DNA of 6,016 nt, taken from assembly GCA_007116585.1 (NCBI GenBank), contig SKIE01000007.1, positions 1 through 6,016 of the forward strand, read 5' to 3'. The stretch's first letter is position 1. Each line of letters begins with the position of its first letter. Origin of the DNA: Wenzhouxiangella sp. (GTDB lineage: Bacteria > Pseudomonadota > Gammaproteobacteria > Xanthomonadales > Wenzhouxiangellaceae). The notes beneath the pieces are model-generated. The model did not search any database, had not been told where the DNA came from, and saw only the letters and a list, made by a program, of their open reading frames with translations. Of the stretch, positions 1-6,016 are shown one piece after another. Position numbers and translations under genes: made by a program.

Positions 1-540
1 GCCGAACGCGCCCAGCTGATGCGCCTGCCGTGCCGAGACCCGGCCCTGCGGATAAAGGATGACAACGCGGAAACCGGGGCGGCGATGAAAAGCCGCGGCC
101 ACCGCGCCGCCGGTATCGCCGGAGGTGGCGACAACAATGGTTTGTATCGGGTCGTCCGGCGCGCGCAAGCGCGCCATGCAGGCGGCCAGAAAGCGCGCGG
201 CGAAGTCCTTGAACGCGGCGGTTGGGCCGTGGAACAGTTCCAGCATCCAGCTTCGGCCGCGTTCGAACTCGACCAGCGGCAGCGGCAGGTCGAGCGCTTC
301 GCGGGTAATCGCACCGAGTTCATCAACCAGCGTGCTGCCGGCGAAAAAAGGCGCGAGCACGCGTTCGGCGGTTTCGGCCAGGGTCCGACAGTCGGCCAGA
401 TCAGCAAAGCGCAGTTTCGGCAAGCCGTCCGGCACATAGAGGCCACCGTCCGGCGCCAGCCCGCGCCGGAGCGCCTCGTCCAGATCCGTCAGCGGGCTTT
501 GGCCCAGCGTGCTCTGATATTGCATCGGCGCGTGATCCAT
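1..540 (-). CDS. thrC: threonine synthase, N-terminal part (truncated by window edge)
   Basis: Threonine synthase is a PLP enzyme that converts O-phospho-L-homoserine and water to L-threonine and phosphate, the last step of the pathway. The visible 180 residues begin MDHAPMQYQSTLGQSPLTDL and show the family's N-terminal layout. The motif HGPTAAFKDFAARF at residues 104-117 holds the expected PLP-binding lysine, K111. A phosphate-binding SGDTGGAV stretch spans residues 140-147, followed by ILYPQGRVS at 161-169. The E. coli enzyme has about 430 residues, so roughly 60% lies beyond the left edge. The ATG at 540 is 3 bases after the thrB stop and has no clear Shine-Dalgarno sequence. An in-frame ATG at 525 would give MQYQSTLG, closer to the E. 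coli N terminus (MKLYN-like), and may be the true start. The gene is probably translated by coupling to thrB. Identity is firm; the exact start is not. Confidence 0.95.
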   Translation of the reverse strand, partial: MDHAPMQYQSTLGQSPLTDLDEALRRGLAPDGGLYVPDGLPKLRFADLADCRTLAETAERVLAPFFAGSTLVDELGAITREALDLPLPLVEFERGRSWMLELFHGPTAAFKDFAARFLAACMARLRAPDDPIQTIVVATSGDTGGAVAAAFHRRPGFRVVILYPQGRVSARQAHQLGAFG

Positions 541-543
541 CGG

Positions 544-1473
544 TCAGTCCAGCACGCGCGCACCAGGCGCGTCCAGCCGCGAAATCAGGGCAGTCGCGGG
601 CAGTTCATGCCGGGCGAACGCGGCAATCATGGCATCGGCGGCCTGTCGGGCGCGGCCCTGATCAGTAAACCAGCCAAACACGCTGGGGCCGGCGCCGGAA
701 ATGGAAGCACCCAGCGCACCGTGGGCCAGGGCGGCCGCCTTGACGTCGCCAAAGCCCGGGATCAGTCCCGCCCGACGCGGCTCGATCAAGCCGTCGGCCA
801 GACCGGAGCGGATCAGGTCCAGATCACCGCGGTAGCAGCCGGTCAGAAACAGCCCCAGCCGCGTTTGCTGGGCCACGATTTCACCGATGCTGAAGCCGGT
901 GTGCAGCACCTCCCGTGCCGACCGGGTCTCGACCACGTGATCCGGATGCACCACCACGGCAATCAGACCGGCCGGCAGCGGGATGCGGAACAGATGGTCG
1001 GGCGCGGCGAGCACGAGGCCGCCGAGCAGCTGCGGCCCGACGTTGTCACCATGCACCGAACCCGAGGCCACCGCCTCGCCGGCCAGCGCGTGGGGGTAGA
1101 GGGCAACCGCGTCCAGCGGCGAGTCCAGCAAAGCGTTGACCGCCACCAGCGCGGCCGTGGCCGACGCCGCCGAGCCGCCCAGGCCCGATCCCAGCGGAAT
1201 GCCTTTTTCAATCTCCAGCTCGACGCCGAAGTCGGCCTTCTGCGCGGCCAGCAAAGACAGCACGGCCCGACCGGCGGTGTTGTCGTTGGCCTGGCGCGGC
1301 AGATCGGTCACCGTGCCGCGGATATCGGTAATGCGCACGCCGGGCTGCGCGCAGCGCCGCGCCAGTACGGTATCGCCCGCGCCTTCCACGGCAAATCCGA
1401 GCAGGTCAAAGCCGACCGCGGCATTGCCCACGCTGGCCGGCGCGAAAGCCCGCGCCTGCAGTCGCTCACTCAC
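544..1473 (-). CDS. thrB: homoserine kinase (GHMP kinase family)
   Basis: Homoserine kinase transfers phosphate from ATP to the side-chain hydroxyl of L-homoserine, giving the substrate of ThrC; it acts in the cytoplasm. The 309-residue length matches the family (E. coli ThrB is about 310). The N-terminal substrate-side motif APASVGNAAVGFDLLGFAV lies at residues 11-29. The GHMP ATP-binding loop PLGSGLGGSAAS lies at 93-104, the HGDNVGPQLLGG motif at 141-152, and the C-terminal glycine-rich GASISGAGPSVFGW at 255-268. The start is a GTG at 1473 whose first bases overlap the thrA stop in a GTGA arrangement, with a GGGAG Shine-Dalgarno 7 bases upstream. This geometry implies translational coupling to thrA. 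thrC follows after 3 bases. No key motif is missing. Confidence 0.97.
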   Translation of the reverse strand: MSERLQARAFAPASVGNAAVGFDLLGFAVEGAGDTVLARRCAQPGVRITDIRGTVTDLPRQANDNTAGRAVLSLLAAQKADFGVELEIEKGIPLGSGLGGSAASATAALVAVNALLDSPLDAVALYPHALAGEAVASGSVHGDNVGPQLLGGLVLAAPDHLFRIPLPAGLIAVVVHPDHVVETRSAREVLHTGFSIGEIVAQQTRLGLFLTGCYRGDLDLIRSGLADGLIEPRRAGLIPGFGDVKAAALAHGALGASISGAGPSVFGWFTDQGRARQAADAMIAAFARHELPATALISRLDAPGARVLD

Positions 1474-3938
1474 AAACGCGCTCCCAGGCTCAGGGCCACG
1501 CGCAGCAGGTCGGCAAACACGCCGCCGGCAGTCACGTCCGGGCCCGCGCCCGGGCCCTGGACAATCAGCGGATTGTCGCGATAGCGCCGAGTCTGGAACG
1601 CCACCACGTTGTCGGTCAGGGCCAGGTTGGCGAACGGATGATCCCGCGGCAGCGACTTCAGCGCCACGGCAGCATGACCCTGATCGTCCAGCGAGGCCAC
1701 GTATCGAAGCACCTCGCCCTGGCTTTCAGCCGCTTCCAGACGCTCAGCCATGGCCGCGTCGTGCTCGGCCAGTCCGCTGAGAAAATCCTCGACGCTGACG
1801 GCGGCCAGTTCATCCGGGGCCAGGCTTTCAACGGCCACGTCCTCCAGGCCAATCTCCAGGCCCATTTCGCGGGCAAGGATGACCAGCTTGCGCGCCACAT
1901 CCATGCCGGACAGATCATCTCGCGGATCGGGCTCGGTATAACCAGCCGCGCGAGCTTCTCCGACCAGCCCGGCAAACGACATGCCGGGCTGGTAGCGATT
2001 GAACAGGTAGGCCAGCGTGCCGGAAAAAATACCGTCGATGCGGATGATCCGGTCGCCGGTGTCAACCAGGTCGCGCAGGGTCTGGATCACCGGCAGGCCG
2101 GCGCCGACCGTGGCTTCATAGCGCCAGCGCGCGCTGCCGCGCTCGAGCTGGCGTTTCAGTTGCTGATAGCGCGCGAGATCGCCGCTGCCGGCGTGCTTGT
2201 TGGGCGTGATGACGTGAATGCCGCGCTCGAGCCATTGCGGGTAGCGCTCGGCGACCTTGTCGCTGGCGGTGCAGTCAATGATCACGGCGTGCGGCAGATG
2301 GTCATCATTGATGAAATCGGCCAGACGATCCAGTTCCAGCGCTTCGTGGTCATCGCCCAGCGGTCGTTCGGCGTCTTCCGGACGAAGCCCGGGGTCGCTC
2401 AAGCGCATGCGGCTGGATGAAGCCACGGCCCGCAGGCGCAGATCCAGGTTGGCTTCGCGCTTGAGGCGCTCGGACGCGCCGAGAATCTGGCGAACCAGCG
2501 CGGAACCCACCTGGCCCGGCCCGATCAGGCCCACCGACAGCGTCTGCTCGGATAGATAAAACCCGGCATGAATGGCTTTGAGCGCGCGTTCGGCATCGGC
2601 TTCGTCCACCGCCACCGAGATGTTGCGCTCCGAGGCCCCCTGGGCGATGGCACGCACGTTGATGCCGGCGCGGGCCAGGCTGGCGAACAGGCGCGCGGCA
2701 ATGCCCGGTGTGCCGGTCATCCCTTCGCCGACGATGGCCAGAATACGGATGTTGGGCACCAGGGCGATGCGATGGATCTGGTGATGACGCAGCTCACGCT
2801 CGAAGACCTCTTCGAGGATGTTCTGCGCCAGCTCGCCGGCCAGCGCCGGCACGACCACGCAGATCGAATGCTCCGACGAGCCCTGCGAGATCATGGACAC
2901 CGACACATCGGCCCGATGCAGGGCAGAGAAAATCCGCTCAGCCGTACCGGGCACGCCGATCATGCCGGCGCCTTCGATGTTGATCAGGCTCATCGAGCCG
3001 ATGCCGGAAATCCCCTTGACCGGCATGTCCGGATGCCCGCCGGCGTCGATCCGGGTGCCGGGGCAGTCGGGATTGAAGGTGTTGCGGATAAAGACCGGGA
3101 TGTCGCGCTCCAGCGCCGGGCTCAAGGCCTGCGGATGAATGACCCGGGCGCCGAAGTAGGCCAGCTCGAACGCTTCGCGATAAGACAAATGATCCAGCAG
3201 CTCGGCCTGCGGCACCGCGGTGGGGTCGGCCGACATCAGACCGTCCACGTTGGTCCAGATGTGGATTTCCTCGGCGTTGAGCAGACGGCCGAAAATGCTG
3301 CCGGAGTAGTCCGAGCCGTTGCGCCCCAGCGTGGAGATGCGCCCCTCCGTGGTGCGGCAGATGAACCCGGTGATGACGTAGCGCTGCGCCGGGCGCTGTT
3401 TCATCAGCGCATCGATCTGAGTCTGGCTTTCGTGCCAGTCGACCGCCACCATCAACGCCGCGGGCCGGGTGCGCAGCACCTCGCGTGCGTCGATGAAGCC
3501 GGCCTCCTCACCCTGCGCCTGCAGACGCGCGGCCAGAAGCCTGGCCGACAGCAGTTCACCGTGCCCGGAAATGAGCTCCAACGCTTCGGTCGGTGCCGAG
3601 CCCATCAGCGCCAGGCTCGCCAGCAGCTGATTCAGGGTGACAAAGCGGGCCTTTAAGTCCTCGCAGGTCTCTTCCAGCAGCTCGGGATGGTCAGCCAGCA
3701 GCGCTTCGGCCGTTGCCAGGTGTTTTTGCTGCAGGTCGGCAAGCGTTTGTTGCCATGCATCGTGGCCCGAGGCGGCGGTCTCGGCCGCGGCCAGCAACGT
3801 ATTGGTGACCCCGGCCATGGCAGAGACCACGACCGCCTGGGCCTCATCGTCACGACCGGCAACCAGCCCGGCAACATGCTCGATACAGCGCGCGTCGGCC
3901 AGGCTGCTGCCGCCGAATTTGTGGACGATCCAACGCAT
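1470..3938 (-). CDS. thrA: bifunctional aspartokinase / homoserine dehydrogenase I
   Basis: This fused enzyme carries out the first and third steps from aspartate to homoserine: ATP-dependent phosphorylation of aspartate and NAD(P)H reduction of aspartate semialdehyde. From the chosen ATG it has 822 residues (E. coli ThrA, 820). The aspartokinase domain opens with HKFGGSSLADA (residues 6-16) and includes GRNGSDYSGS (205-214) and TNVDGLMSADP (229-239). Two ACT regulatory units follow, marked by ISQGSSEHSI (350-359) and IAQGASERNI (431-440). Their glutamines, Q352 and Q433, match positions tied to threonine binding in AK-HSD enzymes. The dehydrogenase part has a Rossmann loop GLIGPGQVGSA (470-480), TPNKHA (578-583), VGAGLPVIQTL (611-621) and GYTEPDPRDDLSGMDVARKL (666-685). 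Placement ahead of thrBC and the close ThrA likeness argue against MetL. An in-frame ATG at 3968 would add 10 residues, but the family normally starts just before KFGG and a weak AAGG lies 10 bases before 3938. Confidence 0.97.
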   Translation of the reverse strand: MRWIVHKFGGSSLADARCIEHVAGLVAGRDDEAQAVVVSAMAGVTNTLLAAAETAASGHDAWQQTLADLQQKHLATAEALLADHPELLEETCEDLKARFVTLNQLLASLALMGSAPTEALELISGHGELLSARLLAARLQAQGEEAGFIDAREVLRTRPAALMVAVDWHESQTQIDALMKQRPAQRYVITGFICRTTEGRISTLGRNGSDYSGSIFGRLLNAEEIHIWTNVDGLMSADPTAVPQAELLDHLSYREAFELAYFGARVIHPQALSPALERDIPVFIRNTFNPDCPGTRIDAGGHPDMPVKGISGIGSMSLINIEGAGMIGVPGTAERIFSALHRADVSVSMISQGSSEHSICVVVPALAGELAQNILEEVFERELRHHQIHRIALVPNIRILAIVGEGMTGTPGIAARLFASLARAGINVRAIAQGASERNISVAVDEADAERALKAIHAGFYLSEQTLSVGLIGPGQVGSALVRQILGASERLKREANLDLRLRAVASSSRMRLSDPGLRPEDAERPLGDDHEALELDRLADFINDDHLPHAVIIDCTASDKVAERYPQWLERGIHVITPNKHAGSGDLARYQQLKRQLERGSARWRYEATVGAGLPVIQTLRDLVDTGDRIIRIDGIFSGTLAYLFNRYQPGMSFAGLVGEARAAGYTEPDPRDDLSGMDVARKLVILAREMGLEIGLEDVAVESLAPDELAAVSVEDFLSGLAEHDAAMAERLEAAESQGEVLRYVASLDDQGHAAVALKSLPRDHPFANLALTDNVVAFQTRRYRDNPLIVQGPGAGPDVTAGGVFADLLRVALSLGARL
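1481..1485 (-). promoter_or_regulatory. Shine-Dalgarno for thrB, inside the end of thrA
   Basis: The minus strand reads GGGAG here, 7 bases ahead of the GTG at 1473. It supports the GTG as the thrB start although that codon overlaps the thrA stop. It lies within the last codons of thrA, so terminating ribosomes sit next to it. Confidence 0.6.
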
Positions 3939-3948
3939 CAATGAATAA

Positions 3949-3952
3949 CCTT
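3949..3952 (-). promoter_or_regulatory. weak Shine-Dalgarno for thrA
   Basis: The minus strand reads AAGG, 10 bases ahead of the ATG at 3938 and 7 bases ahead of the TTG codon just before that ATG. No comparable purine-rich site precedes the ATG at 3968. It modestly supports initiation at or next to 3938. Confidence 0.4.
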
Positions 3953-3968
3953 GGTTGTGCAATGCCAA

Positions 3969-3997
3969 AGTGTACCGCCGCAGGGGGCAGAGTTCAC
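3969..3997 (-). promoter_or_regulatory. possible sigma70-type promoter for the thr operon
   Basis: On the minus strand a TACACT (-10-like, 4 of 6 matches, positions 3969-3974) lies 17 bases from a poor -35 GTGAAC (3 of 6, positions 3992-3997). Transcription would begin near 3962, giving a leader of only about 24 bases before the thrA ATG at 3938. If this is right, the upstream in-frame ATG at 3968 is not transcribed, which favours the shorter ThrA. The match is weak and made by eye; another promoter further up the spacer cannot be excluded. Confidence 0.3.
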
Positions 3998-4046
3998 CAT
4001 TGTTGCCGGTCTATTGGCGTCGAATCACGTGGGCAGACTACAATGG
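3997..4046. repeat. 7-base inverted repeat in the thrA/amn divergent spacer
   Basis: CCATTGT at 3997-4003 is the perfect reverse complement of ACAATGG at 4040-4046, with 36 bases between the arms and about 43 bases centre to centre. The left arm touches the putative thrA -35 and the right arm overlaps the putative -10 of the plus-strand gene. The loop is too long and the stem too short for a convincing RNA hairpin. A pair of this length is expected about once by chance in a spacer this size, so an operator role is only a possibility. Confidence 0.25.
4014..4044 (+). promoter_or_regulatory. possible sigma70-type promoter for the AMP nucleosidase-like gene
   Basis: TACAAT at 4039-4044 matches the -10 consensus at 5 of 6 positions. 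TTGGCG at 4014-4019 matches the -35 at 4 of 6, but the spacer is 19 bases, longer than the usual 17. Transcription would start near 4051, leaving a leader of about 34 bases that ends in a GAGG ribosome-binding site. This is the better of the two promoter candidates in the spacer. Confidence 0.45.
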
Positions 4047-4073
4047 CCGGTTAGATCGACAAAACAATAACAA

Positions 4074-4077
4074 GAGG
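4074..4077 (+). promoter_or_regulatory. Shine-Dalgarno for the AMP nucleosidase-like gene
   Basis: GAGG within AAGAGGACG lies 7 bases before the ATG at 4085. This is good spacing and fixes the start at that codon. Confidence 0.65.
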
Positions 4078-4084
4078 ACGAGAC

Positions 4085-4858
4085 ATGGAAGACAAGCACA
4101 GCATCGTCAGCAACTGGCTGCCGCGCTATACCGGTACCGATATCGACGACTTCGGCAAGTACATCCTGCTGACCAATTTCGACAACTATGTCGAGAAATT
4201 CGCGTCGGTGATGGGTGTCGAGGTGCGCGGGCGCGACAAGGCCATGCGCAATGCCACCAGCGACAATATTTCCATGGTCAATTTCGGCATGGGCAGCGCC
4301 AATGCCGCCACGATCATGGACCTGCTCAGCGCCGTGCAGCCCAAGGCGGTGCTGTTTCTGGGCAAGTGCGGCGGCCTGAAGAAGAAAAACAAGCTCGGTG
4401 ACCTGATTCTGCCGATTGCCGCTATCCGCGGCGAGGGGACGTCAAACGATTACTTTCCGCCCGAAGTGCCGTCACTGCCGGCATTTACCCTGCAGCGCGC
4501 GATCTCGTCGACCATTCGTGATCACGACAAGGATTACTGGACCGGCACGGTCTATACAACCAACCGCCGGGTGTGGGAACACGACCGTGAATTCAAGCGC
4601 TATCTGCGCCGCACGCGCTGCATGGCCATCGACATGGAAACGGCGACCATTTTCATCACCGGCTTCGCCAACGCCATCCCGGTCGGCGCGCTGCTGCTGG
4701 TGTCCGACCAGCCCATGGTGCCCGACGGGGTCAAGACCGATGCCTCGGATCGCATCATCACGGAACAATTTGTCGACAGCCAGATTCTGATTGGCATCGA
4801 CTCGCTCAAGGAAATCGCCAACGAGGGCCGCTCGGTCCGGCACCTGCGCTTTGACTGA
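4085..4858 (+). CDS. amn: AMP nucleosidase-like protein, short form (PNP/UDP phosphorylase superfamily)
   Basis: The 257-residue protein belongs to the nucleoside phosphorylase/nucleosidase superfamily and most resembles the catalytic half of AMP nucleosidase, which splits AMP into adenine and ribose 5-phosphate. Visible marks are NFGMGSANAATIMDLL (residues 66-81) and FLGKCGGLKKKNKLGDLILP (91-110). These are followed by IRGEGTSNDYF (114-124), the AIDMETATIF block (181-190) with the base/ribose-binding Met-Glu pair M184-E185, and VSDQP (206-210) with the likely catalytic D208. E. coli Amn is about 484 residues with an extra N-terminal regulatory domain. That domain is absent here; the protein matches the short AMN-like forms known from other bacteria. 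No signal peptide is evident, so it should be cytoplasmic. It is transcribed divergently from thrA, with the peptidase gene 58 bases downstream. The superfamily is certain; AMP as substrate is inferred from resemblance, and another purine nucleotide or nucleoside is possible. Confidence 0.88.
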   Translation: MEDKHSIVSNWLPRYTGTDIDDFGKYILLTNFDNYVEKFASVMGVEVRGRDKAMRNATSDNISMVNFGMGSANAATIMDLLSAVQPKAVLFLGKCGGLKKKNKLGDLILPIAAIRGEGTSNDYFPPEVPSLPAFTLQRAISSTIRDHDKDYWTGTVYTTNRRVWEHDREFKRYLRRTRCMAIDMETATIFITGFANAIPVGALLLVSDQPMVPDGVKTDASDRIITEQFVDSQILIGIDSLKEIANEGRSVRHLRFD

Positions 4859-4916
4859 GCGCTCTGGTGAAAACTGCAACCCATCTGGACTTCACACTTG
4901 GACATCATCAACGCCA

Positions 4917-6016
4917 ATGAAAACATTGACCTTATCGATTGCGCTGGCCGCCATGCTCGGATCAGGAGCGGCCATGAGTGCTGACAACGACGACCCTTTT
5001 CTGTGGCTGGAAGAGATTGACAGCGAGCGCGCGCTGGACTGGGCCCGCGAACAAAACGAACGTTCGGTGGAATTTCTCGAATCGCATCCGCTGTTCGAGC
5101 CCATCCATGAGCGCAACCTGGAAATCCTCACCGCCGATGACCGGATTGCTTATCCCTCGCTGATGGGCGGACAGATCTACAACTTCTGGCGCGATGCCGA
5201 GCACGTGCGCGGCATCTGGCGGGTGACCTCGCGCGAGGATTTTCGCAACGAACGGCCTGACTGGGACACCATTATTGACGTCGACGCTCTGGCCGATGCG
5301 GAAGACGAAAACTGGGTCTGGGCCGGTGCGAGCTGTCGTTACCCGGACTACGACCGCTGTATCATCGGCCTGTCCATCGGCGGTGCCGACGCGGCCGTGC
5401 GGCGCGAGTTTGATCTCGAAACCCGGGAGTTTGTCGACGACGGCTTTGTGCTGCCGGAATCCAAGAGCTACATCAGCTGGCGCGATCGCGACAGCGTGTT
5501 CTTCGGTCCTGCCTTCGAAGACGAGCAGATGACCACTTCGGAGTATCCGCGCCAGGTCTATATCTGGCAGCGCGGCACGCCGCGCGATGAGGCCGATCTG
5601 GTGTTCGAGGCCGAGCGCGATGACGTGCTGGTCTGGGGCAGCCGGTTCTGGGATGGCGATACGCCGTGGGACATGATCGTGCGCCTGCCGACATTCTTCA
5701 CCCGCGAATACCATGTGCTGCGCGATGGCCAGACCGTGCGCGTGGCAGTGCCTGACGACGCCGAAGTGGCCGGCATCATCGGCGGGCAGCTGCTGGTGGA
5801 GCTGAAGTCGGATTGGGAAGTGGGCGGCGCTACGCACGCCCAGGGTGCGCTGCTGGCCGCCGATATGGAGTCGGTGCTGGCCGGCGAGCCTGATTTCGAG
5901 CTTCTGTTCCAGCCCAACGAGCGCCAGGCCGTCAACGGCGTGGCGACCACCGAGAACACCGTCATCGTCTCCATCCTGGATAACGTGATCGGTCAGTTCC
6001 TGCGCTTTACCCGCGA
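4917..6016 (+). CDS. prolyl oligopeptidase-family (S9) serine peptidase, N-terminal part, probably exported
   Basis: An open frame runs from the ATG at 4917 to the window edge, 366 full codons without a stop. Residues 1-22 (MKTLTLSIALAAMLGSGAAM, then SA) look like a Sec signal peptide: one lysine, a hydrophobic core and small residues before DNDD. The mature start DDPFLWLEEI (25-34) with ERALDWAREQNE just after is the typical N-terminal signature of prolyl oligopeptidase-like enzymes. Later stretches such as YNFWRDAEHVRGIWRVTS and WDTIIDVDALADAEDENWVW fit the seven-bladed beta-propeller domain that gates substrate entry. The alpha/beta-hydrolase domain with the Ser-Asp-His triad would lie beyond the right edge, so activity cannot be judged. 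The family usually has about 700 residues. The first ATG has only a poor ribosome-binding site; a second in-frame ATG at 4974 (residue 20) has a strong one and would give a cytoplasmic form. No terminator lies between it and the preceding gene, so co-transcription is possible. Confidence 0.88.
   Translation, partial: MKTLTLSIALAAMLGSGAAMSADNDDPFLWLEEIDSERALDWAREQNERSVEFLESHPLFEPIHERNLEILTADDRIAYPSLMGGQIYNFWRDAEHVRGIWRVTSREDFRNERPDWDTIIDVDALADAEDENWVWAGASCRYPDYDRCIIGLSIGGADAAVRREFDLETREFVDDGFVLPESKSYISWRDRDSVFFGPAFEDEQMTTSEYPRQVYIWQRGTPRDEADLVFEAERDDVLVWGSRFWDGDTPWDMIVRLPTFFTREYHVLRDGQTVRVAVPDDAEVAGIIGGQLLVELKSDWEVGGATHAQGALLAADMESVLAGEPDFELLFQPNERQAVNGVATTENTVIVSILDNVIGQFLRFTR
4964..4968 (+). 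promoter_or_regulatory. internal Shine-Dalgarno before a second in-frame ATG of the S9 peptidase
   Basis: AGGAG lies 5 bases before the in-frame ATG at 4974, inside the segment that would encode the signal peptide. It is a better ribosome-binding site than anything ahead of the ATG at 4917. Either the gene really starts at 4974 without a signal peptide, or the motif is incidental (it encodes SGA), or both forms are made. Confidence 0.45.

Noticed and set aside
19..1584. A 521-codon open frame on the plus strand, antisense to thrC, thrB and the end of thrA
   Set aside because: It lies opposite two genes with clear family motifs. Its product is an Arg/Gln/Gly/Ala/His-rich sequence with no recognisable domain, typical of a frame kept open by G+C-rich codon bias.
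2568..3656. A 362-codon plus-strand open frame antisense to thrA
   Set aside because: It is a shadow of thrA: low-complexity His/Arg/Gly-rich product and no family motif, while the opposite strand encodes a full-length ThrA.
4026..4031. CACGTG palindrome in the divergent spacer
   Set aside because: A lone 6-base palindrome with no flanking symmetry or second copy is expected by chance and supports no named operator.
4085..4858. Horizontal transfer of the AMP nucleosidase-like gene, suggested by lower G+C than thrB
   Set aside because: A hand count over 4141-4500 gives about 59% G+C against about 72% over 541-660, but the neighbouring peptidase gene (5041-5220) is also about 59%. The nucleosidase gene is therefore not an outlier from its flank.
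4859..4916. Possible terminator or promoter in the 58-base gap between the nucleosidase-like gene and the peptidase gene
   Set aside because: There is only a short AGCGCT palindrome without a stable stem or T run, and no convincing -35/-10 pair. Neither call can be supported.
4962..5837. A 291-codon minus-strand open frame opposite the S9 peptidase gene
   Set aside because: The plus strand in this stretch gives a clear signal peptide and prolyl oligopeptidase N-terminal motifs without a stop. The minus-strand product shows no recognisable domain.

Overview
The window reads as ordinary, moderately to highly G+C chromosomal DNA from a bacterium, most likely a gammaproteobacterium. The best evidence is a thrA-thrB-thrC operon in the enterobacterial order, headed by a fused aspartokinase/homoserine dehydrogenase of ThrA type. 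The closest genus cannot be read from the sequence by eye. A Xanthomonadales- or Chromatiales-like lineage is my guess, at low confidence.

Left two thirds, minus strand (positions 1-3938): the threonine operon, transcribed right to left. thrA comes first, thrB overlaps its stop by 4 bases (GTGA), and thrC starts 3 bases after the thrB stop and runs off the left edge. Together they convert aspartate to threonine, apart from the aspartate-semialdehyde dehydrogenase step, which is not encoded here. ThrA carries out aspartate phosphorylation and aspartate-semialdehyde reduction, ThrB phosphorylates homoserine, and ThrC converts phosphohomoserine to threonine. The spacing suggests one mRNA with coupled translation.

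Middle (3939-4084): a 146-base divergent spacer between thrA and a plus-strand gene. It holds weak promoter-like sequences on both strands and a 7-base inverted repeat. I see no threonine/isoleucine-rich leader peptide and no attenuator hairpin of the E. coli thrL kind.

Right third, plus strand (4085-6016): a short AMP nucleosidase-like protein of the purine nucleoside phosphorylase superfamily, then after 58 bases the N-terminal two fifths to one half of a prolyl oligopeptidase-family (S9) serine peptidase with a probable signal peptide. The peptidase runs off the right edge before its catalytic domain. There is no evident functional link between these two genes, or between them and the threonine operon.

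I found no mobile element, RNA gene, CRISPR array or phage feature, and no convincing undescribed system. The points worth a second look are modest: the apparent lack of thr attenuation, the single-domain nucleosidase, the start-site ambiguity of the peptidase, and the shared regulatory spacer.
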